This document shows positions 18,348 to 26,422 of a stretch of DNA of 64,000 bases, in pieces. Position 1 is the stretch's first letter; every line of letters begins with the position of its first letter. The notes under the pieces are model-generated. The model was not told the DNA's origin, searched no databases, and worked only from the letters and a program-made list of their open reading frames with translations. The position numbers were made by a program, and so were the translations under genes. Origin of the DNA: NCEH01 sp043195095. Lineage in GTDB: Bacteria; Pseudomonadota; Alphaproteobacteria; Rhizobiales; Xanthobacteraceae. The DNA lies in assembly GCF_043195095.1 (NCBI RefSeq), contig NZ_JBAFWN010000013.1, one strand, 5' to 3'.

Positions 18348-18378
18348 ATGCTACTTCCTGTAGTCGCTACAGGATCAA
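18348..18378 (-). promoter_or_regulatory. MerR-type operator/promoter, copy 5 (methyltransferase gene)
   Basis: Minus strand: TTGATC, 19 bp, TAGCAT, palindrome CTGTAGCGACTACAG. It is 23 bp upstream of the methyltransferase ATG at 18325. The flanks GCTACTTC resemble those of copy 3, as expected of a recent duplicate. Confidence 0.85.
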
Positions 18379-18419
18379 GCGATTTGGTTGCGGGGCATCG
18401 GCCCTTGAGCGCCAGGATT

Positions 18420-18587
18420 TCACACGGCCGGAAGATAGAAAGGCAGGTTAAGCCCCGAGCCGACACCAACCTCGAGCACCCTGCCTTCCGCCGCGCCGAT
18501 CACCCGCTCGCGATAAGGTCGCAGCCGCTGGTTACGCATCGCGAGATCACAAAGCCTCTGCAGTATGACGTCGTTGTAAAGGCTCAT
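18420..18587 (-). pseudogene. Methyltransferase N-terminal fragment
   Basis: A 55-codon frame starts MSLYNDVILQRLCDLAM and reaches the SAM-binding motif VLEVGVGSGLNLPFY before stopping. This is the N-terminus of a class I methyltransferase unlike the neighbouring one. Everything after the first SAM motif is gone, and operator copy 5 begins some 40 bp further on. The metal unit appears to have been inserted into or joined to this gene. The stretch 18588-18682 shows nothing recognisable. Confidence 0.6.
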
Positions 18588-18682
18588 CACGCCGCTTCCT
18601 AAGCCGTGCTGATGCTCGCAGCCTCCGCCGCATCAGTGATTCCGCCCGTCGCTTTTCGTTGCAAAACTTGCGCTCGTGGGCA

Positions 18683-19372
18683 TCAAAACAGTCCTTTCAG
18701 CTTATCCCAGAAGCCTGAACTCGGATGTCCGTGAGGTTTTTGCGCCCGGTTTGTGAGCGCGTTGACAAAGATCACCAGATTGACCGGCTCGAACTTCAGG
18801 CCATGGAAGCGGGCACGAAGCCGACCATCCTGGTCGATGACATGAGTGACGATGCCGTGCATCTGCATGCCGTCATCGCCTTGCGTGAACTTGAGACCGT
18901 AGGCCTCGGCGATCTTGCGCGTACTGTCCTCGGGCTGATCGGGGGCGGCCGTCAGGAACATCCAATTAATAGGATCGAGGCCGTGGGCATTGCCGTAACC
19001 GCGCAGGACCTCGCCGGTGTCACGCTTCGGATCCGTCGTGATGGTAACAAACTCGACCATTGCCTTCATCGGCGTCTGGTTGATCATCGTCTGGAGCTCG
19101 GCCATCCGCTCGGCGTGGAGCGGGCACACGTCCGGGCAATTCGCGTAAATGAAATTCAACACTACGACCTTGCGGCGCAGGCTGGCGAGGCTGACGACGC
19201 GACCATCGGCATCCTGCAAGATGAATCCTGGCGCCTCGCTGTCGACCGACTGGAAGTATTTGTCTTTGTCGCGCAGATCCTGATCGACCTCTTCAAGGGA
19301 GTGGGCCAGGACCGGCGCAACGCTCGCCATCAACAAGGCGATTATGAGCACTGAGAAATGCAGGAGACGCAT
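18683..19372 (-). CDS. SCO1/SenC family copper chaperone/thiol redox protein
   Basis: SCO proteins deliver copper to the CuA centre of cytochrome oxidase or act as periplasmic thiol reductases. The 229-residue product has a signal peptide (first 23 residues, ending PVLA), a thioredoxin fold, the metal site YANCPDVCPLHAERM with CxxxC, and the third ligand in MHGIVTHVIDQDGRL. It is the last gene of a run from the multicopper oxidase at 22819. The residues needed for copper binding are present. Whether it serves an oxidase or metal defence is not shown; the neighbourhood favours the latter. Confidence 0.9.
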   Translation of the reverse strand: MRLLHFSVLIIALLMASVAPVLAHSLEEVDQDLRDKDKYFQSVDSEAPGFILQDADGRVVSLASLRRKVVVLNFIYANCPDVCPLHAERMAELQTMINQTPMKAMVEFVTITTDPKRDTGEVLRGYGNAHGLDPINWMFLTAAPDQPEDSTRKIAEAYGLKFTQGDDGMQMHGIVTHVIDQDGRLRARFHGLKFEPVNLVIFVNALTNRAQKPHGHPSSGFWDKLKGLF

Positions 19373-19378
19373 GGCGAT

Positions 19379-19717
19379 TCACCTTGGAGGGACGCCCGTG
19401 GCGTGCGCACCGCAGGAACTGCTAGCCTTGCCCTGGCCATCGGGCGTTTGCGCTCCTCCGGTCCCCTTAGACGAACCATTCACCCGGCTCGTACAAAGAC
19501 CGAGCGCGCACATCGCGACGCAAGGAAGCGCGCTCAGCAGCAGCGGAGCGGCACCGATTGCGACGAGCCCGCTCCAATTGAACGCCCCGCCGATACCGAG
19601 CACCAGGACACCGAGCAGAATGAGTCCATGCCGGCCCCGCAGCAAACGTTTTAACCCGCCTAGACGCGACTGAGACTCGGGATCGGTCGGCATGTCAGTG
19701 GCATCAATACTGGTCAT
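19379..19717 (-). CDS. Small Cys-containing membrane protein, unknown function
   Basis: The 112-residue product has a polar N-terminus, two adjacent hydrophobic segments (GLILLGVLVLGIGGAFNW and GLVAIGAAPLLLSALPCVAM), and a polar tail with SSSCGAH. Cysteines at CVAMCALGLC may bind metal or form disulfides. Its ATG overlaps the stop of the TlpA-like gene by 4 bp (ATGA), so the two are translated together, and the SCO gene starts 6 bp after its stop. I do not recognise the family; similar small proteins accompany copper-oxidase genes, and a role in copper handling is only inferred. Confidence 0.65.
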   Translation of the reverse strand: MTSIDATDMPTDPESQSRLGGLKRLLRGRHGLILLGVLVLGIGGAFNWSGLVAIGAAPLLLSALPCVAMCALGLCTSRVNGSSKGTGGAQTPDGQGKASSSCGAHATGVPPR

Positions 19718-20277
19718 AACGGTTGATCACTTCGTTGTGGGGCAGACGGATGCTTTTCTTGGCGGTCGATGATCGATTTGAAGAATGCGGCCATGTCCGG
19801 CGCGTCCCATTCGGCTGGACCGATCAGCCGCCCGAGTTCCTGGCCTTGCGCGTCGATAAGCAGCGTCGTCGGTAGGCCAGCCGTCGCAAGGGCGAAGCCA
19901 GCCTTGCTAGAAGGATCGATGTGGATGGCAAGGTGCTGGATGCCGATGTCGGCGTAAAATTTCTTCACAACCTCGATCCCGCCGCGGTCGATCGACAAGG
20001 CGAGCACCTCGAAATCTGGCCCGCCGAGTGTCGCCTGCAGCCGGTCGAGCGTCGGCATCTCCTTCCGGCAGGGCGAACACCAGGTCGCCCAGAGATTAAG
20101 GAGCACCACTTTGCCGCGGAAGTCGGCGAGCGTCTGAGGGTTGCCTTCGCCGTCCGTGAACCGGAGCTCCGGCACGGGGGCCGGCACATCGCGCAACACG
20201 AAATTCTGGGGCGGACCGGCGAGCACCGGCCCCGCCATTGCGAAAATCGCGACAATGGCGAGGACGGGCCGTCTCAT
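19714..20277 (-). CDS. TlpA-family thiol-disulfide oxidoreductase
   Basis: The 187-residue periplasmic protein has a signal peptide (ending GPVLA) and a thioredoxin-like domain with the active site WATWCSPCRKEMPTL at about residue 67 and a cis-Pro loop in ATAGLPTTLLID. TlpA-like proteins reduce SCO or copper-site cysteines of cytochrome oxidase, so its pairing with SCO five hundred bases away fits. Starts and stops overlap by 4 bp on both sides. The electron source could be the CcdA protein at 8805. Confidence 0.9.
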   Translation of the reverse strand: MRRPVLAIVAIFAMAGPVLAGPPQNFVLRDVPAPVPELRFTDGEGNPQTLADFRGKVVLLNLWATWCSPCRKEMPTLDRLQATLGGPDFEVLALSIDRGGIEVVKKFYADIGIQHLAIHIDPSSKAGFALATAGLPTTLLIDAQGQELGRLIGPAEWDAPDMAAFFKSIIDRQEKHPSAPQRSDQPL

Positions 20278-20891
20278 GACGTGCCCCCCTTCGCCTGCTG
20301 GCGCAGACGATCGACGAGCGGAAGGATCGTCTCAGTCAAAGCCTGCTCAGTGACCGGACCAATCTGCTTGTGGGCGATACGTCCGTCGGCGCCGACCACG
20401 AAGGTCTCCGGCACGCCGTAGACACCCCAGTCGATCGCGACGCGACCGTCCCGGTCGGCACCGGTGCGGATGTAGGGGTCGCCAAACCTATCCAGCCACT
20501 CGGCCGCATCTTCGGGGCGGTCCTTGAAGTTGAGCCCGTGGATCGGCACCGTCCGGTCCTGCGCAAGGCGCAGGAAGAGCGGGTGCTCAGCCCGGCAGGC
20601 GACGCACCAAGACGCGAAGACATTGACGAGCGAGACCTGGCCTCGGAGATCACCGGTCGACAGGCCGATCGTGCGGCCTTGGACGGGCGGGAGGCTGAAG
20701 GCCGGCACGGGTTTGCCGATCAGGGCCGACGGAAGCTGGCTGGGATCGCTGCCGAGCCGCGAGGCGACCACGGCGGCGAGGCCGCCGAAACCGACGACCG
20801 GCGCAAAATAGAGCAGCCGACGCCGCGTGATAGCTGCGGCCGGCTGCTCCACGGCTGTGGTTGCATGCTCCGTGGTAGTGCTGCCAGTCAT
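20274..20891 (-). CDS. DsbE/CcmG-like thioredoxin
   Basis: This 205-residue protein has an N-terminal membrane anchor (LLYFAPVVGFGGLAAVV, about residues 26-45) and a CcmG-type thioredoxin domain with FASWCVACRAEHPLFLRL (CxxC about residue 95) and the substrate-recognition loop VYGVPETFVVGADGRI. In cytochrome c maturation CcmG reduces the apocytochrome haem-site cysteines. No ccm genes are near, so here it more likely works in the copper/thiol set. The C-terminal QIGPVTEQALTETILPLV is as in CcmG. Confidence 0.9.
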   Translation of the reverse strand: MTGSTTTEHATTAVEQPAAAITRRRLLYFAPVVGFGGLAAVVASRLGSDPSQLPSALIGKPVPAFSLPPVQGRTIGLSTGDLRGQVSLVNVFASWCVACRAEHPLFLRLAQDRTVPIHGLNFKDRPEDAAEWLDRFGDPYIRTGADRDGRVAIDWGVYGVPETFVVGADGRIAHKQIGPVTEQALTETILPLVDRLRQQAKGGTS

Positions 20892-20907
20892 CGAAGCGAC
20901 CTCCCAG

Positions 20908-21351
20908 TCATTCCGTCGCGTAGACGGTCGGAGCCTTGCCGTCCTTAGTCACGGCATAGATCACGAACTTCTCGGTCTTTGTGCCCACCATCCCCGGCGA
21001 GCCCATCGGCATTCCCGGCAGCGTGATGCCGTCGATCGCCGGCTTCTGGGTGAGCAGCCTGCGAACAATGTTCACCGGAACATGGCCGTCGATCACGTAG
21101 CCGTCGACGAACATCGTATGGCAGCCTTCGAGCTCCGTCGGCACCCCGGCCTTGCGGCTGATCTCCGCGAGGTCATTGGTCGGCTTCACGTCCACCTGAA
21201 AACCGTTCTGGCGCAGATAGTCCGCGTATCCCTCGCAACAGCTACATTGGGGGTTCTTGTAGAGAGTTGCCCGAATGCCGGTGTCCGCGATCGACGGCAT
21301 CGGCAGCAGTAGAATGGCGGCGCTTCCGAGCAGAAAAGTTCGTCGTTGCAT
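20908..21351 (-). CDS. DUF411 periplasmic metal-binding protein
   Basis: DUF411 proteins are small periplasmic proteins linked to copper and other metal resistance. The 147-residue product has a Tat-like start (MQRRTFLLGSAAILLL), then ATLYKNPQCSCCEGYADYL with a CSCC site, a conserved ELEGCHTMFVDGYVIDGHVP, and the Met-containing LPGMPMGSPGM near the end. These match the family. It lies 28 bp after the multicopper oxidase gene and 16 bp before the DsbE-like gene. The precise chemistry of the family is not settled. Confidence 0.9.
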   Translation of the reverse strand: MQRRTFLLGSAAILLLPMPSIADTGIRATLYKNPQCSCCEGYADYLRQNGFQVDVKPTNDLAEISRKAGVPTELEGCHTMFVDGYVIDGHVPVNIVRRLLTQKPAIDGITLPGMPMGSPGMVGTKTEKFVIYAVTKDGKAPTVYATE

Positions 21352-21379
21352 GGGTGGGTTCCCTTCGTCTGGTTCGAAT

Positions 21380-22819
21380 TCAGGCCACGCGCAGCACGGT
21401 CATCATGCCGGCCATCTGGTGGTCGATGACGTGGCAATGCAGCATCCAGTCGCCCGGATTGTCGGCGACAAAGGCGACCTCGACGGCATCCCTCGGCGCC
21501 ATCAGGACCGTGTCCTGCCATTGCCGGTGCGGCACCCGAACGCCGTTCCGGCTGAGCACCCGAAAGCTGTGGCCGTGAAAGTGCATCGGGTGCCACCAAG
21601 CGGTTTCGTTGCGCAGAACCAGCACGACGCTGTGCCCGCGCTGGAATGTGAGGGCGGGCTCCATGCCGGCATGGCCGTCGCCGGTCATCGACATGCCGTT
21701 GATGGCCCAGGCGGCACCGCCGCCCATGCCCATCATCCCACCCATCATCCCGCCCATGCCGGTCATGGCGCCGCCCCCCATCATGCCGCCCTGGAGCGTC
21801 AGCTCGTGGCGATCCGCATTGGCGAGATCGGGCTCCGCTAGGGGATTGCGTAGAAGGCTGAGCGGCGCGTCAGGGGGATGCTCGCGAATGGGCGGCTTCT
21901 CTCCGTAGGCGAGCTGCGTCACCCAGTAGGACAAGCCGTCGTAGAAATCGTCGATGACGCGGTAGCGGCGCCCCGGCTCGCCCTGCATGTCGAGCGCGAC
22001 GTCGATACGCATGGCAGGGCCGAGCAAGATCCGGCCGCCCTCGGGCTCGTGCGGGTCGCAGGGCTGACCGTCGATCGCCACGATCACTGGCCGGTGCCCC
22101 TCGAAGCGCAGGGCCATGACGCGAGCGAGCGAACCATTGACGAGGCGGAGGCGAATGCGCTCGCCGGCCCGGATCGGCTCCTCCTCCGAAACCTGACCAC
22201 TCAGTGTGACCGTATTGCCGACCCGGCCGGACATAGCCGCTTCCATCCGGTTGCCAAATCCTGAGGCGATCTCACCCCCCGAGGTCAGCCGCCAGTCGGC
22301 CAGGAGCCAGAGAAGATCGCGGTCGACCGGGACGGTCTCGCGCTCTTCGACGATGATTGCCCCGGCGAGCCCACGGCCGAGCTGCTCCAAGCTGTTAGCG
22401 TGCGGGTGATACCAGAAAGTCCCCGCATCGGGTGGCGTGAACTCGTATGTAAAGCTCTCGCCAGGTTTGATCGGCGGCTGCGTCAGACCGGGCACGCCAT
22501 CCATGGCATTCGGCAGCCTTATGCCGTGCCAGTGGACAGTGGTGTCCTGGTCGAGATGGTTCTCGACGATGATCCGCGCCGGCTCTCCCTGCCGCAGGCG
22601 CACAATCGGACCCGGCACGGTGTTGTTATAGGCCCAGACATCGGTTTCCGGGTGGCCTTCGCCGGCAAGACGCGCGCGGGTTGGCGCCGCCATGATGCGA
22701 TGATCGACAGGCACTGCGGCCCTCGCCGGCAACGACCGTAACGCTGTGGTCAATAGAAGACCGGCGCCGGCCCCGAGCAAGCTTCGACGCGACACGGGAT
22801 AACTGAATTCGATACTCAC
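21380..22819 (-). CDS. Multicopper oxidase (CueO/CopA-like), Tat-exported
   Basis: The 479-residue periplasmic oxidase would oxidise Cu(I) or other substrates with O2. Its N-terminus has a twin-arginine signal (SRRSLLGAGAGLLL). Trinuclear-site motifs are HWHGIRLP, FWYHPHANS, HPMHFHGHSF and, for the type-1 site, WMLHCHVIDHQMAGMM. A Met- and Gly-rich insert at about residues 350-372 (MMGGGAMTGMGGMMGG) resembles the methionine-rich copper-binding region of CueO. The gene heads the run through DUF411, DsbE-like, TlpA, the small protein and SCO. The 144 bp before it shows no clear operator of the CueR or MerR types seen elsewhere. Confidence 0.92.
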   Translation of the reverse strand: MSIEFSYPVSRRSLLGAGAGLLLTTALRSLPARAAVPVDHRIMAAPTRARLAGEGHPETDVWAYNNTVPGPIVRLRQGEPARIIVENHLDQDTTVHWHGIRLPNAMDGVPGLTQPPIKPGESFTYEFTPPDAGTFWYHPHANSLEQLGRGLAGAIIVEERETVPVDRDLLWLLADWRLTSGGEIASGFGNRMEAAMSGRVGNTVTLSGQVSEEEPIRAGERIRLRLVNGSLARVMALRFEGHRPVIVAIDGQPCDPHEPEGGRILLGPAMRIDVALDMQGEPGRRYRVIDDFYDGLSYWVTQLAYGEKPPIREHPPDAPLSLLRNPLAEPDLANADRHELTLQGGMMGGGAMTGMGGMMGGMMGMGGGAAWAINGMSMTGDGHAGMEPALTFQRGHSVVLVLRNETAWWHPMHFHGHSFRVLSRNGVRVPHRQWQDTVLMAPRDAVEVAFVADNPGDWMLHCHVIDHQMAGMMTVLRVA

Positions 22820-22963
22820 GTTCGACCCCTCCGTTCATCGTCGATGACGGAACGCGTCGGCCTTCGATTGCTGATGACATCCGATGGGCTCAATGCGCGC
22901 GGCAGAAGACGCGCGGACGCGCTCGTTCACTCGGCTCATCGCCTGAACGCGAGAGCCGCAGCG

Positions 22964-23323
22964 TCAACCGATCTCGATGGGTCTCGGAGGGTATGGTTCG
23001 GGCGGCGATGCCTTGCCGTTAAGCAGCGGGTATCGCGCCATGAATGACACGGTCTTGTGGACCAGCATCACCGGCTCGGCTAGCGGGAGCACCGCCAGCA
23101 TGGGTGCTACGCAGATGGCCGCGCAGGAGATGGCCTTCATGCCATCGTCGCCGCCGCCCGCTGGGCAGCCCTGACAGGGGTCGTGCCCGGAACCGCCCAT
23201 GTCGAATGCCATTGCCATCTTCACGGTCATGTCGCTGGCCTGGGCGGCGGACAGGCTCGTCCCCACGGTGACAAAGACCGCGAGGAATAGGGCAACGAGC
23301 TGTCGGGCCGACCAAAGTTTCAT
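22964..23323 (-). CDS. Exported Cys/His-containing hypothetical protein
   Basis: The 119-residue product has a signal peptide or membrane anchor (LVALFLAVFVTVGTSLSAAQA), a Gly/Met-rich stretch with HDPCQGCPAGGGDDG, a second hydrophobic segment with CAAICVAPMLAVLPL, and a proline-rich tail. Its cysteines and methionines and its place just upstream of the multicopper oxidase suggest metal binding. It resembles small exported proteins of copper loci in general layout, but I cannot name a family. Confidence 0.6.
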   Translation of the reverse strand: MKLWSARQLVALFLAVFVTVGTSLSAAQASDMTVKMAMAFDMGGSGHDPCQGCPAGGGDDGMKAISCAAICVAPMLAVLPLAEPVMLVHKTVSFMARYPLLNGKASPPEPYPPRPIEIG

Positions 23324-23330
23324 GGCAGTC

Positions 23331-23516
23331 TTAGCATCGCCCCAAACTGTGCCGAAAACAAGCCAGACTCATAGAATGCGACGATGGGACGCCGGACGGG
23401 TTGCGGCCCCTGGTGCAGTGGACACCGTAAGAACAGTATCTAGCGAGCACCAACACGGCGATGCCGATGATTCCAATGAGGCTCATGCCCCACATCATCC
23501 CTCCACCCATCATCAT
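23331..23516 (-). CDS. Small Met-rich membrane protein, probably altered at the C-terminus
   Basis: A 61-residue frame starts MMMGGGMMWGMSLIGI and continues as a helix (GIAVLVLA), very like the 40-residue protein at 13437. After the helix, where the relative ends, it continues with RYCSYGVHCTRGRNPSG and other polar residues, which suggests a 3' change or fusion. A TTG upstream (23531) is a possible start. A function is not known. Confidence 0.4.
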   Translation of the reverse strand: MMMGGGMMWGMSLIGIIGIAVLVLARYCSYGVHCTRGRNPSGVPSSHSMSLACFRHSLGRC

Positions 23517-23555
23517 CCGAGCTTTCGCCAAGGAATTCGTTCGGTGCTCCCTGTA

Positions 23556-24332
23556 TCATCCCACGGACCCCGAACTGCGGTATATCACATAGGCAGCAAC
23601 GACGAAGATCAGCCCGGCGAAAATCCGATTGAGCAGATCCTTGCGAGACGCAAGATACGTCGAGGCAAACGTTCCAATCGCACCGCCGGCAATTCCGCCC
23701 ACGATGAACTCGGTCGCAATCGTCCAATCCACCAAGCCGGTCGCTGCATAGTTGATCGCCGTCGCCAAGCCGAAGGTGCCAACCGCCAACAGAGAGGAAC
23801 CAATTGCCGAGATCGTCGGCATTCCGGTGGCAAGGATCAGTCCAGGGACGATCAGGAAGCCCCCGCCGATGCCGAAGAAAACGGAGACGCCGCCAGCAAT
23901 CAGAGCAACTATGCCCGTCACCGTGCACATGCGCCAATCGACGCGACGCGGACTACCACCTTCGTTCTTGCGCGGACGAAGCATCAGAGCGCCGACCACC
24001 ATCATCAGTAGGCCGAACAGGAACAGCAAATGCTGGCCGTCGATCGCCTTTCCGAGCGTCGATCCGGCAAGGGCGCCGATCGTCCCGACCAAAGCGAACA
24101 GGATCGCGCAGCGCCACCAGATATGCCCATTTCGGGCGTGGACGATCAGATTGATATAGGCGTTCACTGAGACGGCGAGCGCGCCCGTCCCGATTGCCAC
24201 ATGTGGATTGGAGACACCGACGACATATAGCAGCAACGGTGTTGCCAGGATCGAACCACCCCCGCCAATCAAGCCAAGGGTGAAGCCGATCAGCGCGCCC
24301 GTACCAAGGGCAAGAAACACGGCCTCGCTCAC
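23556..24332 (-). CDS. TauE/SafE family sulfur-anion or sulfite exporter
   Basis: The 258-residue protein has the two-repeat, about eight-helix layout of the TauE/SafE family: TLGLIGGGGSILATPLLLYV in the first repeat and VSVFFGIGGGFLIVPGLILA in the second, the matching glycine-rich turns. Members move sulfite, sulfoacetate, sulfide-derived or other anions. Its next gene is YeeE-like, a family known to carry thiosulfate, and a rhodanese/MBL pair lies 10 kb away, so a sulfur role is a reasonable inference. Its ATG overlaps the stop of the YeeE gene. Confidence 0.88.
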   Translation of the reverse strand: MSEAVFLALGTGALIGFTLGLIGGGGSILATPLLLYVVGVSNPHVAIGTGALAVSVNAYINLIVHARNGHIWWRCAILFALVGTIGALAGSTLGKAIDGQHLLFLFGLLMMVVGALMLRPRKNEGGSPRRVDWRMCTVTGIVALIAGGVSVFFGIGGGFLIVPGLILATGMPTISAIGSSLLAVGTFGLATAINYAATGLVDWTIATEFIVGGIAGGAIGTFASTYLASRKDLLNRIFAGLIFVVAAYVIYRSSGSVG

Positions 24333-24745
24333 GCCGATTCATGAACGACCATGCCGATCACCATGGCAACGACGAAGGCTACGACCGGCATGAGGCCGAG
24401 TGACAGGGCTGACAGCGCCGGGCCGGGGCAAAGACCCGCCAGGCCCCAGCCGACCCCGAAGATCGCGGAGCCAATGACCAGGCGCGCGTCGATCTTCGTC
24501 GCGATCGGAAGATGAAAGACCGTATCCAGCATCGGACGCGCCATGCGGCGCTTGATCGTCATCCCGATCATGGCGACGGCGATCGCGCCACCAAGTACGA
24601 AGGCAAGGCTGGGATCCCAGGCTCCGAACACATCTAGGAAGCCCTGCACGCGAGCTGGATCGAGCATCCCCGATAATGAGAGGCCAATGCCAAAGACTGC
24701 CCCGGTGCCGAGCGCAACTGCGCCTTGCGAAATGCGATTCGTCAT
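24329..24745 (-). CDS. YeeE/YedE family small transporter (DUF6691-type)
   Basis: This 138-residue, about four-helix protein has the half-size YeeE/YedE layout: GTGAVFGIGLSLSGMLDPAR and later GSAIFGVGWGLAGLCPGPAL, with the conserved Cys in GLCPGP used by sulfur-carrying YeeE proteins. Half-size pairs of this type are thought to assemble as one transporter. The partner is encoded just upstream but is truncated (24742-24968), so the pair cannot be complete here. Confidence 0.85.
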   Translation of the reverse strand: MTNRISQGAVALGTGAVFGIGLSLSGMLDPARVQGFLDVFGAWDPSLAFVLGGAIAVAMIGMTIKRRMARPMLDTVFHLPIATKIDARLVIGSAIFGVGWGLAGLCPGPALSALSLGLMPVVAFVVAMVIGMVVHESA

Positions 24746-24968
24746 AGCCCCGCCATCCGCATCGATGTGACCGTAAGGATCCCGGCCAAAAGGAAGGCGG
24801 CGACCGCTGCCATTGATCGGCGTGAGAAGCCTGCAAGGCCAAGGACGCCGTGGCCGCTGGTGCAGCCGGATCCCATACGCGTACCGAAGCCGACAAGCAG
24901 CCCAGCGATCACGATGGTCGGCATCGAGGCGGTTATCACTCGCAGGACGGGGCAGGCACCAAGCACGG
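24742..24968 (-). pseudogene. YeeE/YedE family partner, 5' end missing
   Basis: The last 75 codons are a YeeE half-transporter C-terminus: IVIAGLLVGFGTRMGSGCTSGHGVLG, with the conserved GSGCTSGHG cysteine site, then a helix ending MRMAGL. Upstream of about 24968 the open frame continues but only as the antisense of the alcohol dehydrogenase fragment, so the first about 65 residues are lost. The stop overlaps the start of the downstream partner. Confidence 0.75.
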
Positions 24969-25707
24969 GTGGAAGCCGGCGGGCGGTTGGAAATTCGGCA
25001 ACACGATCGATGGCTGTCAGGCCGAGTTCGTGTGCGTTCCTGATGCCATGGTCAATTTGAGTCTCGTACCCGAAGGCTTGACCGACGAACAGGTTCTGAT
25101 GTGCCCGGACATCATGTCTACAGGCTTCGTCGGCGCGGAGAACGGAGACATTCGCATCGGCGATAGCGTCGTGGTTTTCGCTCAAGGGCCGATCGGCCTT
25201 TGTGCCACCGCCGGCGCCAAATTGAGAGGCGCCACGATGATCATCGCCGTCGATGCGATCGCCGAACGAATGGCCGTGTCGCGCATGCTCGGCGCGGACT
25301 TCATCATCGATTTCAAGAAAGCTGACCCTGTCGAGGAGATCATGAGGATCACGGACGGGCGCGGGGTTGATGTTGCGATCGAGGCCCTCGGGACGCAGGC
25401 AACCTTCGAGGCTGCGCTGCGCGTGCTGCGGCCGGGCGGCACGCTGTCGAGCCTTGGCGTCTACTCGACCGACCTTCGGATCCCGCTTGGGGCCTTCGTT
25501 GCTGGGCTAGGTGATCACAAGATCGTCACGGCGCTGTGTCCGGGTGGCAAGGAGCGGATGCGGCGGCTCATGGACGTGATCGCTTCCGGAAGGGTCGATC
25601 TGACGCCGCTGATCACCCACCGCTACAAGCTCGACGACATCGAGAATGCCTATGACCTCTTCTCCCATCAGCGTGACGGGGTGTTGAAGGTTGCCATTAC
25701 TCCGTAG
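24969..25707 (+). pseudogene. Zinc-dependent alcohol dehydrogenase, C-terminal fragment
   Basis: About 245 codons encode the C-terminal two thirds of a medium-chain alcohol dehydrogenase. They begin GGWKFGNTIDGCQAEFV, then DEQVLMCPDIMSTGFVGAE, then the NAD-binding strand DSVVVFAQGPIGLCATAGA (a GxGxxG-like AQGPIG), and end with DDIENAYDLFSHQRDGVLKV. The catalytic zinc ligands of the first domain (Cys, His-Glu) are absent because the homology begins at the break near 24969, where the YeeE gene is also cut. The frame upstream is only antisense. It is not expected to be active. Confidence 0.82.
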
Positions 25708-25749
25708 CGCCTGAAGCGCCACTCGTTGCCGATACACTGCTGCGACGAA

Positions 25750-25980
25750 CTACTGGTCCTTAACCAAGCGCTTTTCTAAAACATTCGGAAGCCTCAAGAT
25801 GTCTCGGGAGGAAAGCAGTTCTTCACCCTTCGATCCCCGGGGTGACACGACACCATCTTCGCCCTGATATCGGTGGTCACCCTTACCGTTCGAAGAGTTG
25901 TGGAGCCCAGCTTCAATTTTCGCGGAGAATTTCCGGTTCCGCTTGATCTCAACCACGAAGGGCCGAACCGACTGTTTCAT
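25750..25980 (-). CDS. Small hypothetical protein (SyrB-like motif)
   Basis: A 76-residue basic protein starts at an ATG with a good GGAGAGGA site. MKQSVRPFVVEIKRNRKF resembles the short RPFVVE-K motif seen in small rhizobial regulators of the SyrB type. The rest (DILRLPNVLEKRLVKD near the end) is not recognisable. It could be a real small protein or a fragment. The 25981-26197 stretch shows nothing recognisable. Confidence 0.4.
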   Translation of the reverse strand: MKQSVRPFVVEIKRNRKFSAKIEAGLHNSSNGKGDHRYQGEDGVVSPRGSKGEELLSSRDILRLPNVLEKRLVKDQ

Positions 25981-26197
25981 CCGTCCTCTCCAATCTCTCG
26001 GCAGGGCTTGCATGCTACGACACCGATGTGACTGGCGTTTGATCTCAGTCAATTCCGTCGCAGCGGCACACTTACCTCAACCAATACATCGTCACTCGAA
26101 GGACCGGACTGCCTGGCAAACGCCGGAGTGCCGAACTCGACTTCCCGCCAAGCGGCATTCGGGCCCCCAAGGCCTTTTGAGCGACAGGGGTCGCGCG

Positions 26198-26422
26198 TCA
26201 GCGCGATCCAGACCTATCCCGCGGCCATTCCTGCAACGCAACAATCCAGAGACCCACCAAGTTGGCCAGAGGCACGAGCGCAACGATCGACCAAAGTGGC
26301 GAGAATCCAATTCGAGCGAGAATGCGTCCGACGGGGTAAAGCAGCAGCGTGACAAACAAGACGAAAGCGATCCAGTGCCAAGCCGACCAATAGCCAATCA
26401 TCATATAGGGTTGGTCCATCAT
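26198..26422 (-). CDS. Small two-helix membrane protein
   Basis: The 74-residue product has two hydrophobic stretches (WHWIAFVLFVTLLLYPVGRI and LWSIVALVPLANLVGLWIV) joined by a short loop with GFSP. Layout and the PLANLVGLW end recall small DUF-type membrane proteins of proteobacteria. The start was placed at 26422 because AAGGA lies before the double ATG; the frame continues upstream without a better start. Function unknown. Confidence 0.6.
   Translation of the reverse strand: MMDQPYMMIGYWSAWHWIAFVLFVTLLLYPVGRILARIGFSPLWSIVALVPLANLVGLWIVALQEWPRDRSGSR

Noticed and set aside
21721..21780. A tandem DNA repeat
   Set aside because: The repeated CCCATCATNCCG units code for the Met/Gly-rich insert of the multicopper oxidase, a known feature of the family.
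24850..25707. A complete alcohol dehydrogenase
   Set aside because: The N-terminal zinc-binding domain is missing and the 5' part of the frame is antisense to YeeE.
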